Translations under genes and position numbers: made by a program | NCBI GenBank assembly: GCA_028753945.1 | Contig: JAPNXP010000008.1 | Span: 558,001-622,000, forward strand | Direction of reading: 5' to 3' | Length of the DNA: 64,000 nucleotides | DNA from: Hexactinellida sp. DTS-2022 | Taxonomy: Eukaryota; Porifera; Hexactinellida | Shown here: positions 1-10,625 of the stretch, in pieces | How positions within the stretch are numbered: position 1 is the stretch's first letter | Layout: the number at the start of each line of letters is the position of its first letter | Notes under the pieces: generated by a model | Seen by the model: only the letters and a program-made list of their open reading frames with translations | Told to the model about the DNA's origin: nothing | The model's database searches: none

Positions 1-440
1 ATCATGTTAAAAGTTCCGTATATTTGTTAGTTTCAAAATATTCTTTTTCCAAAAAAATATTAAATTAATGAGTAGAGAACTGAAGCGGATACAATAAGGT
101 ATTTTGTTTGTTCAGAAGGTTGGAATATTGTTATAAAATGTCATAATTTACACAGAAATAATTATTTTGGAGATTTACAAAATAATTTATAACAAAAGTT
201 AGTAGTAATTATGTTGGGCATTGTAAAATATACAATATAAAACAAATTTCGTTGTTAAGAGATTAAATTCCGATATAACCTTACTTATAAACTGAGTAAC
301 AGAATTTCTGTCATTAATGTATCCCATACCTAATTTTACATGCAAAGATTGTACAATCGGAGAGCAATTAACCGAAAATATGCTATTTGAGTTTATAACT
401 ATTTATTGCATACATACACCGATATATTTTAATACGTACA
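1..440. other. AT-rich flank, no gene seen
   Basis: No open frame with recognisable protein features, no inverted-repeat element and no simple repeat stands out. The stretch does not recur in the array units to the right, so it looks like single-copy flank. Confidence 0.5.
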
Positions 441-553
441 CACTATTGTTATGAGAACATATCCCTAGTCCTCGGGGGTACTGTCCTTGGGAAAGACAGT
501 ACTATCATGAGATGAGGCCACCAACTAGTATGAAGACTAGCGGCTCTAGTCGC

Positions 554-852
554 CAGTGCTCGACAAATTAGGTGGTTTGGTGGCGTTAGCCACCAAAAAT
601 CTTTCTTAAGCCACCAAATTTAACTTTGGTGGCTTAACTAATCGACCATAAATTGTGGAATTATTTGATGTTGTGTTGATTATATTGTTCATTGCAATAT
701 TTTATACTAATATTAGCCTTTTTTCCGGCATCAGAAGTTTGTCAAGCCATCAGTGGTTTGTTAAACCGGCCGTTGATTATTCTTTAGCCACCAGAAAAAG
801 TGAGGTGGTGACTTAATTAGCCACCATCAAAATTCCATTTTGTCGAGCACTG
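554..852. mobile_element. hAT-like MITE with CAGTGCTCGAC termini
   Basis: The stretch begins CAGTGCTCGACAAA and ends with its reverse complement, TTTGTCGAGCACTG. The interior has repeated forms of GGTGGC and GCCACC. No protein is encoded. The heptamer TAGTCGC lies directly left of the element and again three bases beyond its right end, which suggests a slightly disturbed target duplication. The terminal CAGTG and the size fit non-autonomous hAT elements; the superfamily is an inference. Confidence 0.7.
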
Positions 853-888
853 CAGTAGTCGCCCCAACTCATGGAGATACCATGTGTG

Positions 889-1022
889 CAGTGCCCGATT
901 AACCATGAGGCACCTGAGGCACAGGCCTCAGGCCCCCAGCCTCTAGGGGCTCTATCGGGAAGTCTAAGGGGCCCCCAAATTGAGCTGTGCCTCAGGCCCC
1001 CATCTAGCTTAATCGGGCCTTG
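889..1022. mobile_element. hAT MITE with 8-bp target duplication CATGTGTG
   Basis: The element has inverted ends (CAGTGCCCGATTAA on the left, TTAATCGGGCCTTG on the right) and is flanked on both sides by CATGTGTG (881-888 and 1023-1030). An 8-bp duplication with CAG-type ends is characteristic of hAT elements. The interior is rich in CAGGCCTCAGGCCCC-like palindromes and codes for nothing. Confidence 0.8.
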
Positions 1023-1029
1023 CATGTGT

Positions 1030-1600
1030 GTGGTTTCGTCCCATTACGGGGAGTCATCAGGAGGGTATTACCCCTAGACCACCTTCTGTCCTATGATTCT
1101 AGGACCGTCGGACCTAGTTACCATGCGTACTGCCATAGAGCCCAAGTTACCTCTATCGTACTGTCCACTGCATGGTCCTCTCAAGACCATGTACTCCTGA
1201 AGGCCAGGTGATACTCACAACAGTAGGTTGGCAGCAGGCTTTCATCCAGACAAAAATTTCTGCGCGCCTAGATTTAGTTTGAGCTCGTTCATTATTCATT
1301 TTGTACGCTAGTTTGCACATTTTGTATTAAGTCTATGGGAGCATCTCTCGATATTGTACACCTAGACACGATTTTTGTACGCCTAGATTAAAATCCATCC
1401 AAATTACGCTCCTTTAGGAGCGCCCAATACGCCTGGATAACACCCTGGTTGGCAGTACGGGCACTAGGAGGTAACATGCCGTAGATGAGCCCGGCAGTAC
1501 GGACTGGTACCCGTGGTAGGACGCACGGTGGTGGTCGAGGGTTTACCCTCCTGATGAGTCCCTGCAATGGGACGAAACCACTCGCATGACATTGACATCC
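1030..1600. repeat. Imperfect large inverted repeat of host-block sequence
   Basis: A block with GTGGTTTCGTCCCATTAC near 1030 and a CAGGAGGGTA motif recurs in inverted form near 1530-1586 (CCTCCTGATGAGTCC, ATGGGACGAAACCAC). The same block occurs in single orientation at 6100-6200, 20690-20760, 33220-33270 and 42470-42540. The arms are separated by unrelated sequence and the hAT MITE at 1235-1447. It is probably an old palindromic element from which the array host blocks derive. Confidence 0.5.
1235..1447. mobile_element. hAT MITE with 8-bp target duplication GTTGGCAG
   Basis: Ends CAGGCTTTCATCC and GGATAACACCCTG are imperfect inverted repeats. GTTGGCAG occurs on both sides (1227-1234 and 1448-1455). 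A second copy of the family lies at 10626-10810 with its own 8-bp duplication, confirming the boundaries. Confidence 0.85.
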
Positions 1601-1751
1601 CCATGAGTTGAAGTCATACGTACATAGCGACTAGTCTCTATACTATGTCGTGTCCTCATCTCGACACTATTAAGTATATATTAATATTGTATTTATATGT
1701 AACAACAGTTGACTCGATTAACTGTATTACATTATCTTATAAAGCGAAATG

Positions 1752-1790
1752 GTGTAAATAGTAATCAATAATGAAAAATTATGAGAGACA
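1752..1790. other. Unoccupied target site of the carrier Helitron
   Basis: Here GTGTAAATAGTAATCAA runs straight into TAATGAAAAATTATG. In units to the right the left half (GTGTAAATAGTAATTAA) is followed by a Helitron 5' end (TCTATACTATTAAAAC), and the right half (TAATGAATAAATTATG) follows a Helitron 3' end. The site therefore shows the sequence before insertion and places the insertion between A (1768) and T (1769). Confidence 0.8.
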
Positions 1791-1885
1791 TAAAAGAAGT
1801 CTAAGCACTAATAAGCTATCTAACCTAAAATCCTATTCTACAACAAAATTAGGAAATGGAATAGAAACTTTTGTAATTAATACAA

Positions 1886-2959
1886 TCATTTCCATCTATT
1901 ATTAATTTCTTCAACATCTAGATAGTCAATATTCACACAGTTCTGGAGTTTATCACAGGTGTTTCCTTTCAATACAATCGAGACTTGACAACACGCTTTG
2001 GTAGCCATTTCATATATACTCTCTGGACTATAAAAAGCACTATGTGGTGTACAGATTATATTATCACAACCATTCAAAGGACTGTTTGCAAATACAAACG
2101 GTTCACACTCGTGTACATCTAACCCAGCCCCTGCAAGCTTTCCGGATTTGAGAGCTATAGCTAAAGCATTCTCGTCGACAATCCCACCTCTTGAGATGTT
2201 CACAAGGAATGCTTTGTCTTTCATTTTAAAAATAGAATTCTCGTTTATTAAATGTCTTGTTTCATCTGTAAGTGGACAGAGAATTACAATACAATCACTA
2301 TCACCAAGCATATCGAATAAATCAGATTTTTGGAAAATACCAAATTGTTCCTTGAATTCAGAAGCTTTTGAAATGTTAATATAAGGGTCGTAATACTGGA
2401 CATGAAATCCTATAGCTTTACATTTTATAGCCAACGAAAATCCGATTTTGCCTAAGCCAATCAATCCCAGTTTCTTTCCTCTTATTCGCCTAACTGAAGG
2501 TGCCAATTCAATAAGTAATTTTTGACTTAATATCTGCCCATCTCTTGTACGGGTTGCAAGATTGAAAGTCTGTCTGTATAGATTCATGATAAGAGAAATA
2601 CCGGAATCTGCCACCTCATCTACCCCATAGTCTGGTATATTAACTACCGCAATGCCAAGAGATCCGGCATATTTAATGTTAATATTATCGAATCCAACAC
2701 CCACGCGAACAATTAATCTCAATTTGTGCATTCTATCGAGAAATGGCTTGTCTAGACTGTAGCTAATATCTGCTAGAATGGCTACAGCTTGGTTGTACTT
2801 TTCTGGTGCAATTTTTTCAATTTCTTCAGGTGATTCAGAAATGTGTACAACATCTGATAATCCTTCTGTATTCAAAATCTCCTTTTCATGATCCCAACTA
2901 AAGTCTGATAAAAATAAAACTTGTTGTTTGCAAGCGGATTTAGTATCAAAAGTTGCCAT
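1886..2959 (-). CDS. CtBP-like D-2-hydroxyacid dehydrogenase, copy 1
   Basis: A 357-residue, single-exon, complete member of the D-isomer 2-hydroxyacid dehydrogenase family, closest in pattern to the CtBP (C-terminal binding protein) branch. It shows a Rossmann GLGKIG at 168-173, the NAD-selecting aspartate in YYDPY (D191), and the catalytic Arg/Glu/His at R257 (SRGG), E286 (CEP) and H306 (TPH). These align with CtBP1 R266/E295/H315 at a constant offset of 9. The end (LQNCVN) matches the end of the CtBP core; the disordered C-terminal tail is absent. The start chosen is ATG at 2959 (MATFD, G at +4); an in-frame extension to 3040 runs into Helitron sequence. Private residue: K203. CtBP proteins are NAD-sensing co-repressors, but whether this one acts in transcription or metabolism cannot be told. 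Confidence 0.9.
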   Translation of the reverse strand: MATFDTKSACKQQVLFLSDFSWDHEKEILNTEGLSDVVHISESPEEIEKIAPEKYNQAVAILADISYSLDKPFLDRMHKLRLIVRVGVGFDNINIKYAGSLGIAVVNIPDYGVDEVADSGISLIMNLYRQTFNLATRTRDGQILSQKLLIELAPSVRRIRGKKLGLIGLGKIGFSLAIKCKAIGFHVQYYDPYINISKASEFKEQFGIFQKSDLFDMLGDSDCIVILCPLTDETRHLINENSIFKMKDKAFLVNISRGGIVDENALAIALKSGKLAGAGLDVHECEPFVFANSPLNGCDNIICTPHSAFYSPESIYEMATKACCQVSIVLKGNTCDKLQNCVNIDYLDVEEINNRWK

Positions 2960-3013
2960 AACTAAATTGGAAATTAACAATTGATTGTAACTGAATATGT
3001 TAACGAGATAATA

Positions 3014-4130
3014 TCTTATATTAAATCTATATATATACAAGACAATGTCTGTCTGTCTGTCTGTCTGTCCTCACATCTCTGAGATGCCTGAACCGATCTG
3101 TACCAAATTTTGCATATTATCTAGGAATTATCTCACCACTCCAGGGAAGAAATTTTTAAGAAAAATATTCACATCTTCCCATCCCCAAGGTGACAAAACC
3201 TTTAACCAATTAAATTCGAGGGTTGTCCCAATATGGATTAGCATCTAGCATTCAATTAGTATAAAAGGATTTTTATGTCTCTATCAATTGTTAAGTGTGC
3301 AGTATAGAATACCTAACTGAGACTGTAATTTAACTGGGCGAGAGTAAATTAATTCATCCTAACAGTTATTTGTGTTCAGTATTCCATTATGATTTCCCAT
3401 AATATAAACAACAATTGAATATACATATACAGGTAAACCTCCCAAAGCGGCACCTCCGAGTAGCGGCAACCTCCGAGAAGCGGCACAAAATCATTCTCCC
3501 GATGGGTGCCGCTTTGGGAGTTTTACCTTACGAGCAACCTCCCAAAGCGGCAACCTCCGAGAAGCGGCACAAAATCATTCTCCCGATGGGCGCCGCTTTG
3601 GGAGGTTTACCTGTAGACCAATAAAATTCAACCTTACATTTGTGTTGTTGGACAATTTAATAGTCATACCTATTGCTATACAGTCAGGTCTGCTTATTAT
3701 GAACAAGATTTAGTCTGCTTAATGTGAAGATTTTTTATTATGAACAGCCTTATGGTCCAAATTTAACAACTTACATAAGGTTTGTATTAAGTTGAGTTCG
3801 CTTATTAGGAAGTCTCTCTATTATGAACACAATTTTTGGTCCCTTGAATGTTCATAATAAAAGAACCTGACTATATATAGATAGGGTTGACATATTTTGC
3901 CAACTTCAGTCATATTTTACATACAAAATCCAAACCTGTTATCAACTATACTTAGTCTATACGTATGTCACTTAAAAAACGTCGCGTGTTGGTAATGATT
4001 GGAAACAAACGCCCAATACAGCGAGAAAGCGATTAAAACGTGAAAATGAAACTTACCACCAAATACAAAGCGTAGTAAAGCGTAGTAAACTAGCAGAAAA
4101 ACCCCGCCCAGAGGGCGGCTTTTCGGCTAG
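3014..4130 (+). mobile_element. Helitron A, unit 1 (non-autonomous)
   Basis: It starts TCTTATATTAAATC after an A and ends with a GC-rich hairpin (CCGCCCAGAGGGCGG) followed by TTTTCGGCTAG, then T. TC at the 5' end, CTAG at the 3' end, a subterminal hairpin and an A/T target are the Helitron signature. A TGTC microsatellite follows the 5' end directly. No Rep/helicase gene is present. Nested inside are a pogo-type MITE at 3430-3613 and another inverted-repeat element at 3681-3873 (CAGTCAGGTCTGCTTATTAT). The 5' end lies 54 bp upstream of the copy 1 start codon. Confidence 0.75.
3430..3613. mobile_element. Pogo/Tigger-type MITE (CAGGTAAACCTCCC), double form
   Basis: The termini CAGGTAAACCTCCCAAAGCG and its complement are flanked by TA on both sides. 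Units 2-4 have the empty site CATATAGACC, proving a TA duplication. The element is two copies of the palindrome joined by a short linker (TTACGAGCAA), so it is a tandem dimer of the roughly 100-bp form seen at 13131. Confidence 0.85.
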
Positions 4131-4529
4131 TTCATAATAAATTCATTAACAAATCTAATTAAATCTATTGTAAATATTTAACCAATCTAATCAAATATAA
4201 TAGTAAATCAATTGACAAATATAGTCCAATCGAATAGTAATTCCATTAATTACATCCAGGCCTAATGTATATAATATTGTTACAGAACTACTGATTAATT
4301 AGAATATTATGTTACTCTGTCTACTCTATAGATGATGTAGTTTCATGTAAGTATACGTGGAGTGAAGTAAATATATATCAATAGTTATTGATGTAACATG
4401 TAAGGATGGAAAGTGTAATCAATCAATAGATAATAAACGAATTAAACTCAATTATTGTTTTGTTTGTTTATTGCTGTGTTCTATTTGTTAATTGTTTGTT
4501 GTTTTGTTTAACTTATTTATTTAGAATTA
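4131..4529. other. Inter-element AT-rich spacer
   Basis: AT-rich sequence with no open frame of note, ending in TTTG/TTGT-rich sequence just before Helitron B. The same spacer recurs in units 2-4. Nothing functional is recognisable. Confidence 0.5.
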
Positions 4530-5520
4530 TCGAATTATTAAATATTTCGATATATGTATGTGTGTGTGTGTTTGTTTGTTTGTTTGTTTGTTTGTGTGTT
4601 TGTCCAGAATTAATTGGAAAGACTACGAGTCCCAGAAAGCTGAAAATTTGTATACTGGGGTAATATTGCTATTGGTCTTTGAAGATAAATATTCACATTT
4701 ATAGGTGACAAAATATGTTAGCCAATGTATGGATTAGCAGACTTCATCAATTAGTATAAATAGATCGTGCATAATAGAAAATTTTTCTGAGGCTGCAATT
4801 TGATTGATTGAAAATAAATTCATTTAACTAATCAATCATTTGTCTATTTTTTGCATGTTTTTCTTTTAGTATTATTTAGATTCGAGCTGTCCTTATCGTG
4901 CAACTGAAATTTATTGAGCTATAATGGGAGGATTTGATTTCCCCAAACAAATTACATTGTATAGCATTCTTATTAAGGGGACTTTATAAGGAATATATTT
5001 AAAACACCACAAAGATGTATAATTCTAAATTATTAGTTTCAAGACGTAGTAAGGCCGCGCAGCGGCCGTCAATTGAGGCGTGAAGCGAGCGCCGAACAAT
5101 CGCAAAGCGACCGAGACCGAAGGGCTCGTATTATTAAAACTCGATTGTTGTTTGTTTGTTTGTTTGTATATTTGTCCAGATTGTATTGAAGTGATGGAGG
5201 AATAGAAACCGCACTTTATATATGAGATAGAAACTAACTTCCAAATGTTATACAGTCGAAATCGGGTTTTTTTGCCTCTCCAGGTTATTTTTCCTCCTTG
5301 CTTCTCCTTGTTTCTTCATAACCTCATAGAACTGTACATTGTTAAATACGGGTTTTTTGCCTCTTTTTCCATGCATTTAGGGGGGCAAAAAAACCTGATT
5401 TCGACTGTAGTAGGTAAACAAGTATGCTCAAATTTTTAATCAAATTATTTATTGTCTATCGAAAAAAAGCGAGACCGCGTAGCGGTTGAGTTATCCGTCG
5501 CGAAGCGACCGAAGAGGTCG
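4530..5520 (+). mobile_element. Helitron B followed head-to-tail by truncated Helitron D, unit 1
   Basis: Helitron B (4530-5128) begins TCGAATTATTAAAT, has a GTTT microsatellite after its 5' end and closes with small hairpins (GGCCGCGCAGCGGCC, TCGCAAAGCGA) and GACCGAAGGGCTCG. Helitron D follows at once with TATTATTAAAACTCG, the family 5' end lacking its first four bases, and ends ACCGAAGAGGTCG at 5520. A pogo-type MITE (5253-5407, CAGTCGAAATCGGG ends, TA target) sits inside D. Neither Helitron encodes a protein. Confidence 0.65.
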
Positions 5521-7016
5521 TTTCTAATAAATAAGCATTTTCTTAAACAGATAAATAGTATAGAGTTAATTTAACAACAACATTGATTTTAACCTTCTTT
5601 TGTTTGGTCCCTTTGGGAAACACACACGCATTACAACTATTTTTATTGTGGTTTCACTCAATCTTCTTCCTTCGAGAGTCGAGACTAATTAATATACTAT
5701 TGGCACGACGGTCACTACCAAAAAGCCAAATCTCAATGTTGACGTATACGAATATTGTCACATGGGAGATCGTCCGCTCACTCCCATATCATGGTCAGTG
5801 GCGTATCTAGGGGGGGGGGATTTGGGTGTTCAAACACCCCTCATAACTGGTTTCCAAAAGGGATATGTTGTTATTTATAATACCTAAACATCTAAACATC
5901 TTTGATACAACTGCACAATATTACACTCCTCCTACTATGTGACAAGAATAGCTGTACATCGATGTTTGAGCGTCTAAGATTCAAAAAGATTTCTGGGGGG
6001 GTTGCCCCCCAGATCCCAACTTACCGTCGCTCGCTTCGCTCGCTCCAGAGGACCCCCCTCACGATATTCCTAGATACGCCACTGATGGTAGTCACCTCAC
6101 TTTGGTGGTGGTTTCGTCCCATTACAGGGGCCTCCTCAGGAGGGTAACCCTCGACCACTAGGACCGCACCGCGCGTCCCTTGTTACCGCCGTACTACCGG
6201 TTAGCCACGGTTACCTAACCCGCACTGCCGCTACGCTGGGCTACCACCAGCGGACTCCTGTCAGTGGAGGGGTTATTTTTATGATTTTATATAACTTCAC
6301 ATCTCCGAAAATGTACGAGTACATTACGTCACCGAGCGATCAAGTCCGCCAATTCTTCCTTTACTACCCAGGTCTATATTCTAACTTTGTAGGGATCGCG
6401 TTAATGATGTATTATTGTATAAAATAGCAACATATTTAGCTACATACTTGAGGAATCTAAAATGATTTCTTAATGATCGTAATCATCGTGTGATTCGTAA
6501 CTGAAGTTGATAGTATCTAAGTTTTGTCAGATTGACTATGTGAACACATTTGCAAAATCATTTATAACTTCACAATTCTCCGATTATCGTAGCTTAAAAT
6601 AACCCCTGCGTCACACAACACTATTGTTATGAGAACATATGCCTGGTCCTCGGGGGTACTGTCCTTGGGAAAGATAGTAAGTTGGCACTCAGGCAGAGGC
6701 GTAGCCAGGGTGCGGCACTTGGGGCACAGGCCGCACCCAAAAGATTTGTGCCCAAAAATGCCACTAGTAGTATAATACTATAGTGCGGAAATGCCGCAAC
6801 CATAATCTACCAGAGCCGCACCTTCATGCAGGTCTAGCTACGCCTCTAGTTGGCAGTACGGGGCACTACCAGGTAACATGCCGTAGATGATGTCGTGTCC
6901 TCATCTCATGACACAATTATGTACGCATTAATAGTTTACTTATATGTATACAACAGGTGATCCGATTAACTGTATTACATTATCTTATAAAGCGAATTGG
7001 TGTAAATAGTAATTAA
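5521..7016. repeat. Non-coding host block, unit 1
   Basis: Sequence shared by all units between Helitron D and the carrier Helitron. It includes a hAT-like element (5796-6084), a GC-richer stretch with GTTTCGTCCCATTAC and CAGGAGGGTAACCC motifs, and a second CAGAGGCGTAGCC-type inverted-repeat element (6694-6847) flanked by near-identical TTGGCACT and TTGGCAGT. Short open frames exist but differ in length between units and show no protein features. Confidence 0.5.
5796..6084. mobile_element. hAT-like element, CAGTGGCGTATCTAGG ends
   Basis: Ends CAGTGGCGTATCTAGG and CCTAGATACGCCACTG are perfect inverted repeats, and ATGGT is repeated at both flanks. Unit 2 has the empty site (ATATCACGGTAGTCACC near 20657-20673), which confirms insertion. 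The duplication is only 5 bp, short for hAT, so the superfamily is tentative. Confidence 0.75.
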
Positions 7017-7378
7017 TCTATACTATTAAAACGGGATACAGACTTTTCGTGACAGGACTTTTCGCTACAAGACATTTCGTGACATGGACTTTTCGTGACA
7101 GGACATTTTGTGACACGGACTTTTCGTGACTGGACATTTCGTGACAATTAATTAACATAAATTATATAATTTCAATAAACCCGTATGAAAAGCAATTTTG
7201 GTAGTTGATCAGTAGGCCAATAAATATTTATAAAATGAATTTTTTAATTCTTTTTCTTAAGCAATATCAATAGAACTCAAGAATACCCATTTGATAAATG
7301 TTATTGGTTAAGATAAGAAGTTCTATATTTGTTATGTGAAAGAAAATATGAATGAAAAAACTAAGCAGAATATAAATA

Positions 7379-8147
7379 TTAATCACTAAATGTGAAGTGA
7401 TAAGCTATCCCTCTCAAAAACTCCTCTTTGGGCCTTGTTAAATAACCCTCAATTAAATTCTCCAACGCACCCTCCCTGTCGTCGTAACACCTGCGTTTCG
7501 AAGGCTTCCTTCCTGTAATGCAAAATGCCTGTTTAACCTCAAAGGCCCTCCTCTTTCTTCAATTTATCGAGGAATTTCCAAATTGATGGGTGGTGACATG
7601 AAATATGACATCCAAATGAACGGTGCCATGCTTCCACAGCATTTGTAGTGCGGGATAAACCATTTTGCACCATGAAATGCTGATTCCACATCTGTAATGG
7701 GAACAATGGTGGTGACATTAGGGCGGAATTTGCTGTGTGCCTACCAATATAAGTTGATTCAAAATAGAGAGCCTGCCTTAATTCGATAGTTTTCGAATAC
7801 ATTTGAGTTACTTTCATGACTATGTTCATTCATTTTAGAAATAACTAGGTTTTCTTTAGTGTGTAATCTAGCCTTGCAAATACCTCTCTGAATACAGTGC
7901 CACTGGGTAACATCGTGTGTCATCCTGTGTTTTGTACAACAATATCCATCTACCTGGAGACACAATCCACCTTTTGATGTTTCAGTTACTAATAACTGAG
8001 TCGATGTGGAGGATGTGTAAACTGAGTGGATACAGTGGGACTGAAAGATGTTTGACTCTCAGGAATTTCATGAAATGGAGATGTATGAATATCGATATCA
8101 TACTCATCGTCAGAAGTGTAATTTGAAGAAGGTAAATTGTAGCTCAT
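7379..8147 (-). pseudogene. MULE-1 transposase remnant, unit 1: FLYWCH finger joined to C-terminal segment
   Basis: Reading minus from 8147 gives an acidic N-terminus (MSYNLPSS), then a FLYWCH-type zinc finger (GLCLQVDGYCYTKHR, WHC, GICKARL, NEHSHE). This jumps directly to the MULE C-terminal region (STYIGR, LWN-like QMWNQH, RTTNAVEAWHRSFG with the catalytic Glu, KPSKRR). The DDE core between is missing. Frames are broken here: an extra A near 7760 and a change near 7545 split it. It was probably once a DNA-binding repressor-like deletion derivative, now decayed. Confidence 0.75.
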
Positions 8148-8845
8148 TGTAGAGTATTCGTAATAATTTTCAAAAAGTAATGAGTTTTAATACTTTATTC
8201 AAACAATACTCAATTTATATGACTTCTCTACCAGTAACTATAATTGAATATACGTAGTTTTTACTGTGCCGACTATACTATAGTATAGTGGCCCAGTTCT
8301 AATCTTACTGCCTTGGTTAATATTATTAGTCCGTATCCTACACCCAGGGTTCTTAAACTTTTTTACCTTGGTTGATGAGTTTGCTTTTTCTAAGGGTATT
8401 ACGCCCCTCCTACAATACCTTTACGCCCCCCAGTTTAAGAACCCCTGCTCTACACAGAACAGAGTTCAATTAATTAGAAGCCCAGATTTTCAGGGTATGT
8501 GTCTCAATGGTTACAGATGTGCACCTGGGGTCAGGATTTTTGATTACATTTTTTTGGACACATTTTCACACCTGTTTAATGTTGGAAAAAGAACAATAAA
8601 CAGTGCGAATATTCAATTTATATGCATTCGATAGAGAATTAAATTCTACACCTTTTCACAGTGCACGAATTTTCAAATTGCGCTTCGTTTGTGCCACTAT
8701 TGAGTTGCAAATTTCCTTTGTTTACTAACACTTCAGTTCAATTGAAAGTGTTAAATCTAATTCTATTGTTTCTACTTGTATATTGATTCAACTTGTGAAA
8801 TCGAGTAGGCTTCTATTTTCCAATTGAAAACCGAGATTTTACATT

Positions 8846-9028
8846 GAGATATCTTATATGTAGACCGTCTAGAAATAGACCAGGTTTTATTCCCTATGCA
8901 TTAGTATTACCCATAAAAAGCAGGGCAAGTGGTCTACAGAATTTATAGACGGTCTACAAATTTTTGGCTTATTTGTATGGGCTTTTATAGACCGTCTATT
9001 TCTAGACGGTCTACATATAAGGATGCTC
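8846..9028. mobile_element. MULE-type MITE with 9-bp duplication TTTTACATT
   Basis: The termini GAGATATCTTATATGTAGAC and the matching right end form inverted repeats including GTAGACCGTCTAGAAATAG. TTTTACATT flanks both sides (8837-8845, 9029-9037). Unit 2 has the uninterrupted site near 24252-24260. The 9-bp duplication points to Mutator-type mobilisation. Confidence 0.85.
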
Positions 9029-10625
9029 TTTTACATTCCATAACAACGACAGATTTAGTGAATATATTTCATTTTACAAGAATGCTCTTGTACTATTAAT
9101 ATACTGACGTAATTAATTATAATTAATTCAGTCTGTATTTAATATATTTAGATGCTTCCAATTTGTTTATTAGGGGTTATCGAGTGTGCGGAATTGAAAT
9201 TTGATAGCCAAATTAATTAATTAATTATTTATGACAAATAATTTAACTTAATAATTGTAAGTTGACATTGAAATTGGTGTTATATTATAAATAATATTAA
9301 TAATAATTATACTAATTAATTAAATATCATAAATATCAGAGATTATAGAAGATAGAAACAAATTTCAAATTTATCAATAAAGCCTCATGCCACGTAACAC
9401 CTCTACAAATGGGTCCTGACACCTTGAGGTGATGATGACATCATCAAAAAAAGGTGTTTTTACAATTTTATGAATTCTATTTTTCGAATGGGTTGGTTGG
9501 GGTTGGGTGATAACCCAACACGCACATAAAAAATGCTGACTCATCACTTATTATATTCCACTGAAACTTGAATTTCTTTGAAATGAAGTGAGCTAAAACG
9601 AAACTTCCAACTCACTAAGGGTCGTTGCCTTTTGAAACAATAATTTAACACCTCATAGTGAAGATGACATGGCGAAGAAAAAATCCAAAATTGCAGCCTG
9701 TGCCGACAGCATGATCCTTTGGAGGCACTATCAATAAACCACCACCAAAATATAGTGCCACCAAAGGAACATGCGTCGGCACAGGCTGCAATTTTGGATT
9801 TTATTGATGTTTTTGTTTTCTCCGTAGCAGGTGCCCCGGCCAGAGCTTTATAGTTGATGGTCTGAAACTTGGCATGTAGGTGCGATGGGACCGTCTAATT
9901 TGCACCTGGGGTTACGATTTTTGATTAACAAATTTTGGACACATATTTAACACCTTTCAAAGTTTGTCTGGTCCATAACTCAAAGAATGTTATACTAAAC
10001 CCTCAATTTTTATTTTACCAATGGATTGACCATAAAATTCTGCGTCGGATGGGAGAAGACAAATTTTAATAATGGGTTTAATTCATGCCATAAATGGAGG
10101 TTTAAATTCCCTTTGTTTACTAACATTTCAGTTCAATTGAAAGTGTTAAATCAAATTCTATTGTTTCAACTTGTAATAATTGTATTGATTTAACTTGTTA
10201 AATCTTAATCTATTGATTCAACTCGCGATAATTATATTGATTTAATTTATAAATTCCAGCTGGCTTCTATTTAATTGTAGTATTACAATACAATGGATTA
10301 AATAAAATATAATAATACATGTATAAGGAATTTGTTGACTTAACTCACTCACCGTGGATAACATTGCTAAAATAAATAAATAATAATATAATTTATTATT
10401 AATACATAATGAATGAATGGCATTAAACTAAAGATGGTTTATGATAGAAAGAAACTTCAAATTTATCTACCGTTCCTTGACTCGGACCAATTAACAAATG
10501 GTTCTTGACACCTTGAGGCGTTGATGACTTGGCGAAAAAAAATACAAAATTGCAGCCTGTGCCGACAGCATGTTCCTTTGGAGGCACTATCAATAAACAA
10601 CCAACAAAATATAGTGCCACCAAAG

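Noticed and set aside
2960-3040. N-terminal extension of CtBP-like copy 1 (MYIYRFNIRYY)
   Set aside because: The extra codons lie partly in Helitron A, are absent from copy 5, and the MATFD methionine is common to all copies with a better start context.
3045-3069. TGTC tandem run as a possible telomeric or functional repeat
   Set aside because: Short and variable between units, it is an ordinary microsatellite always located just inside a Helitron 5' end.
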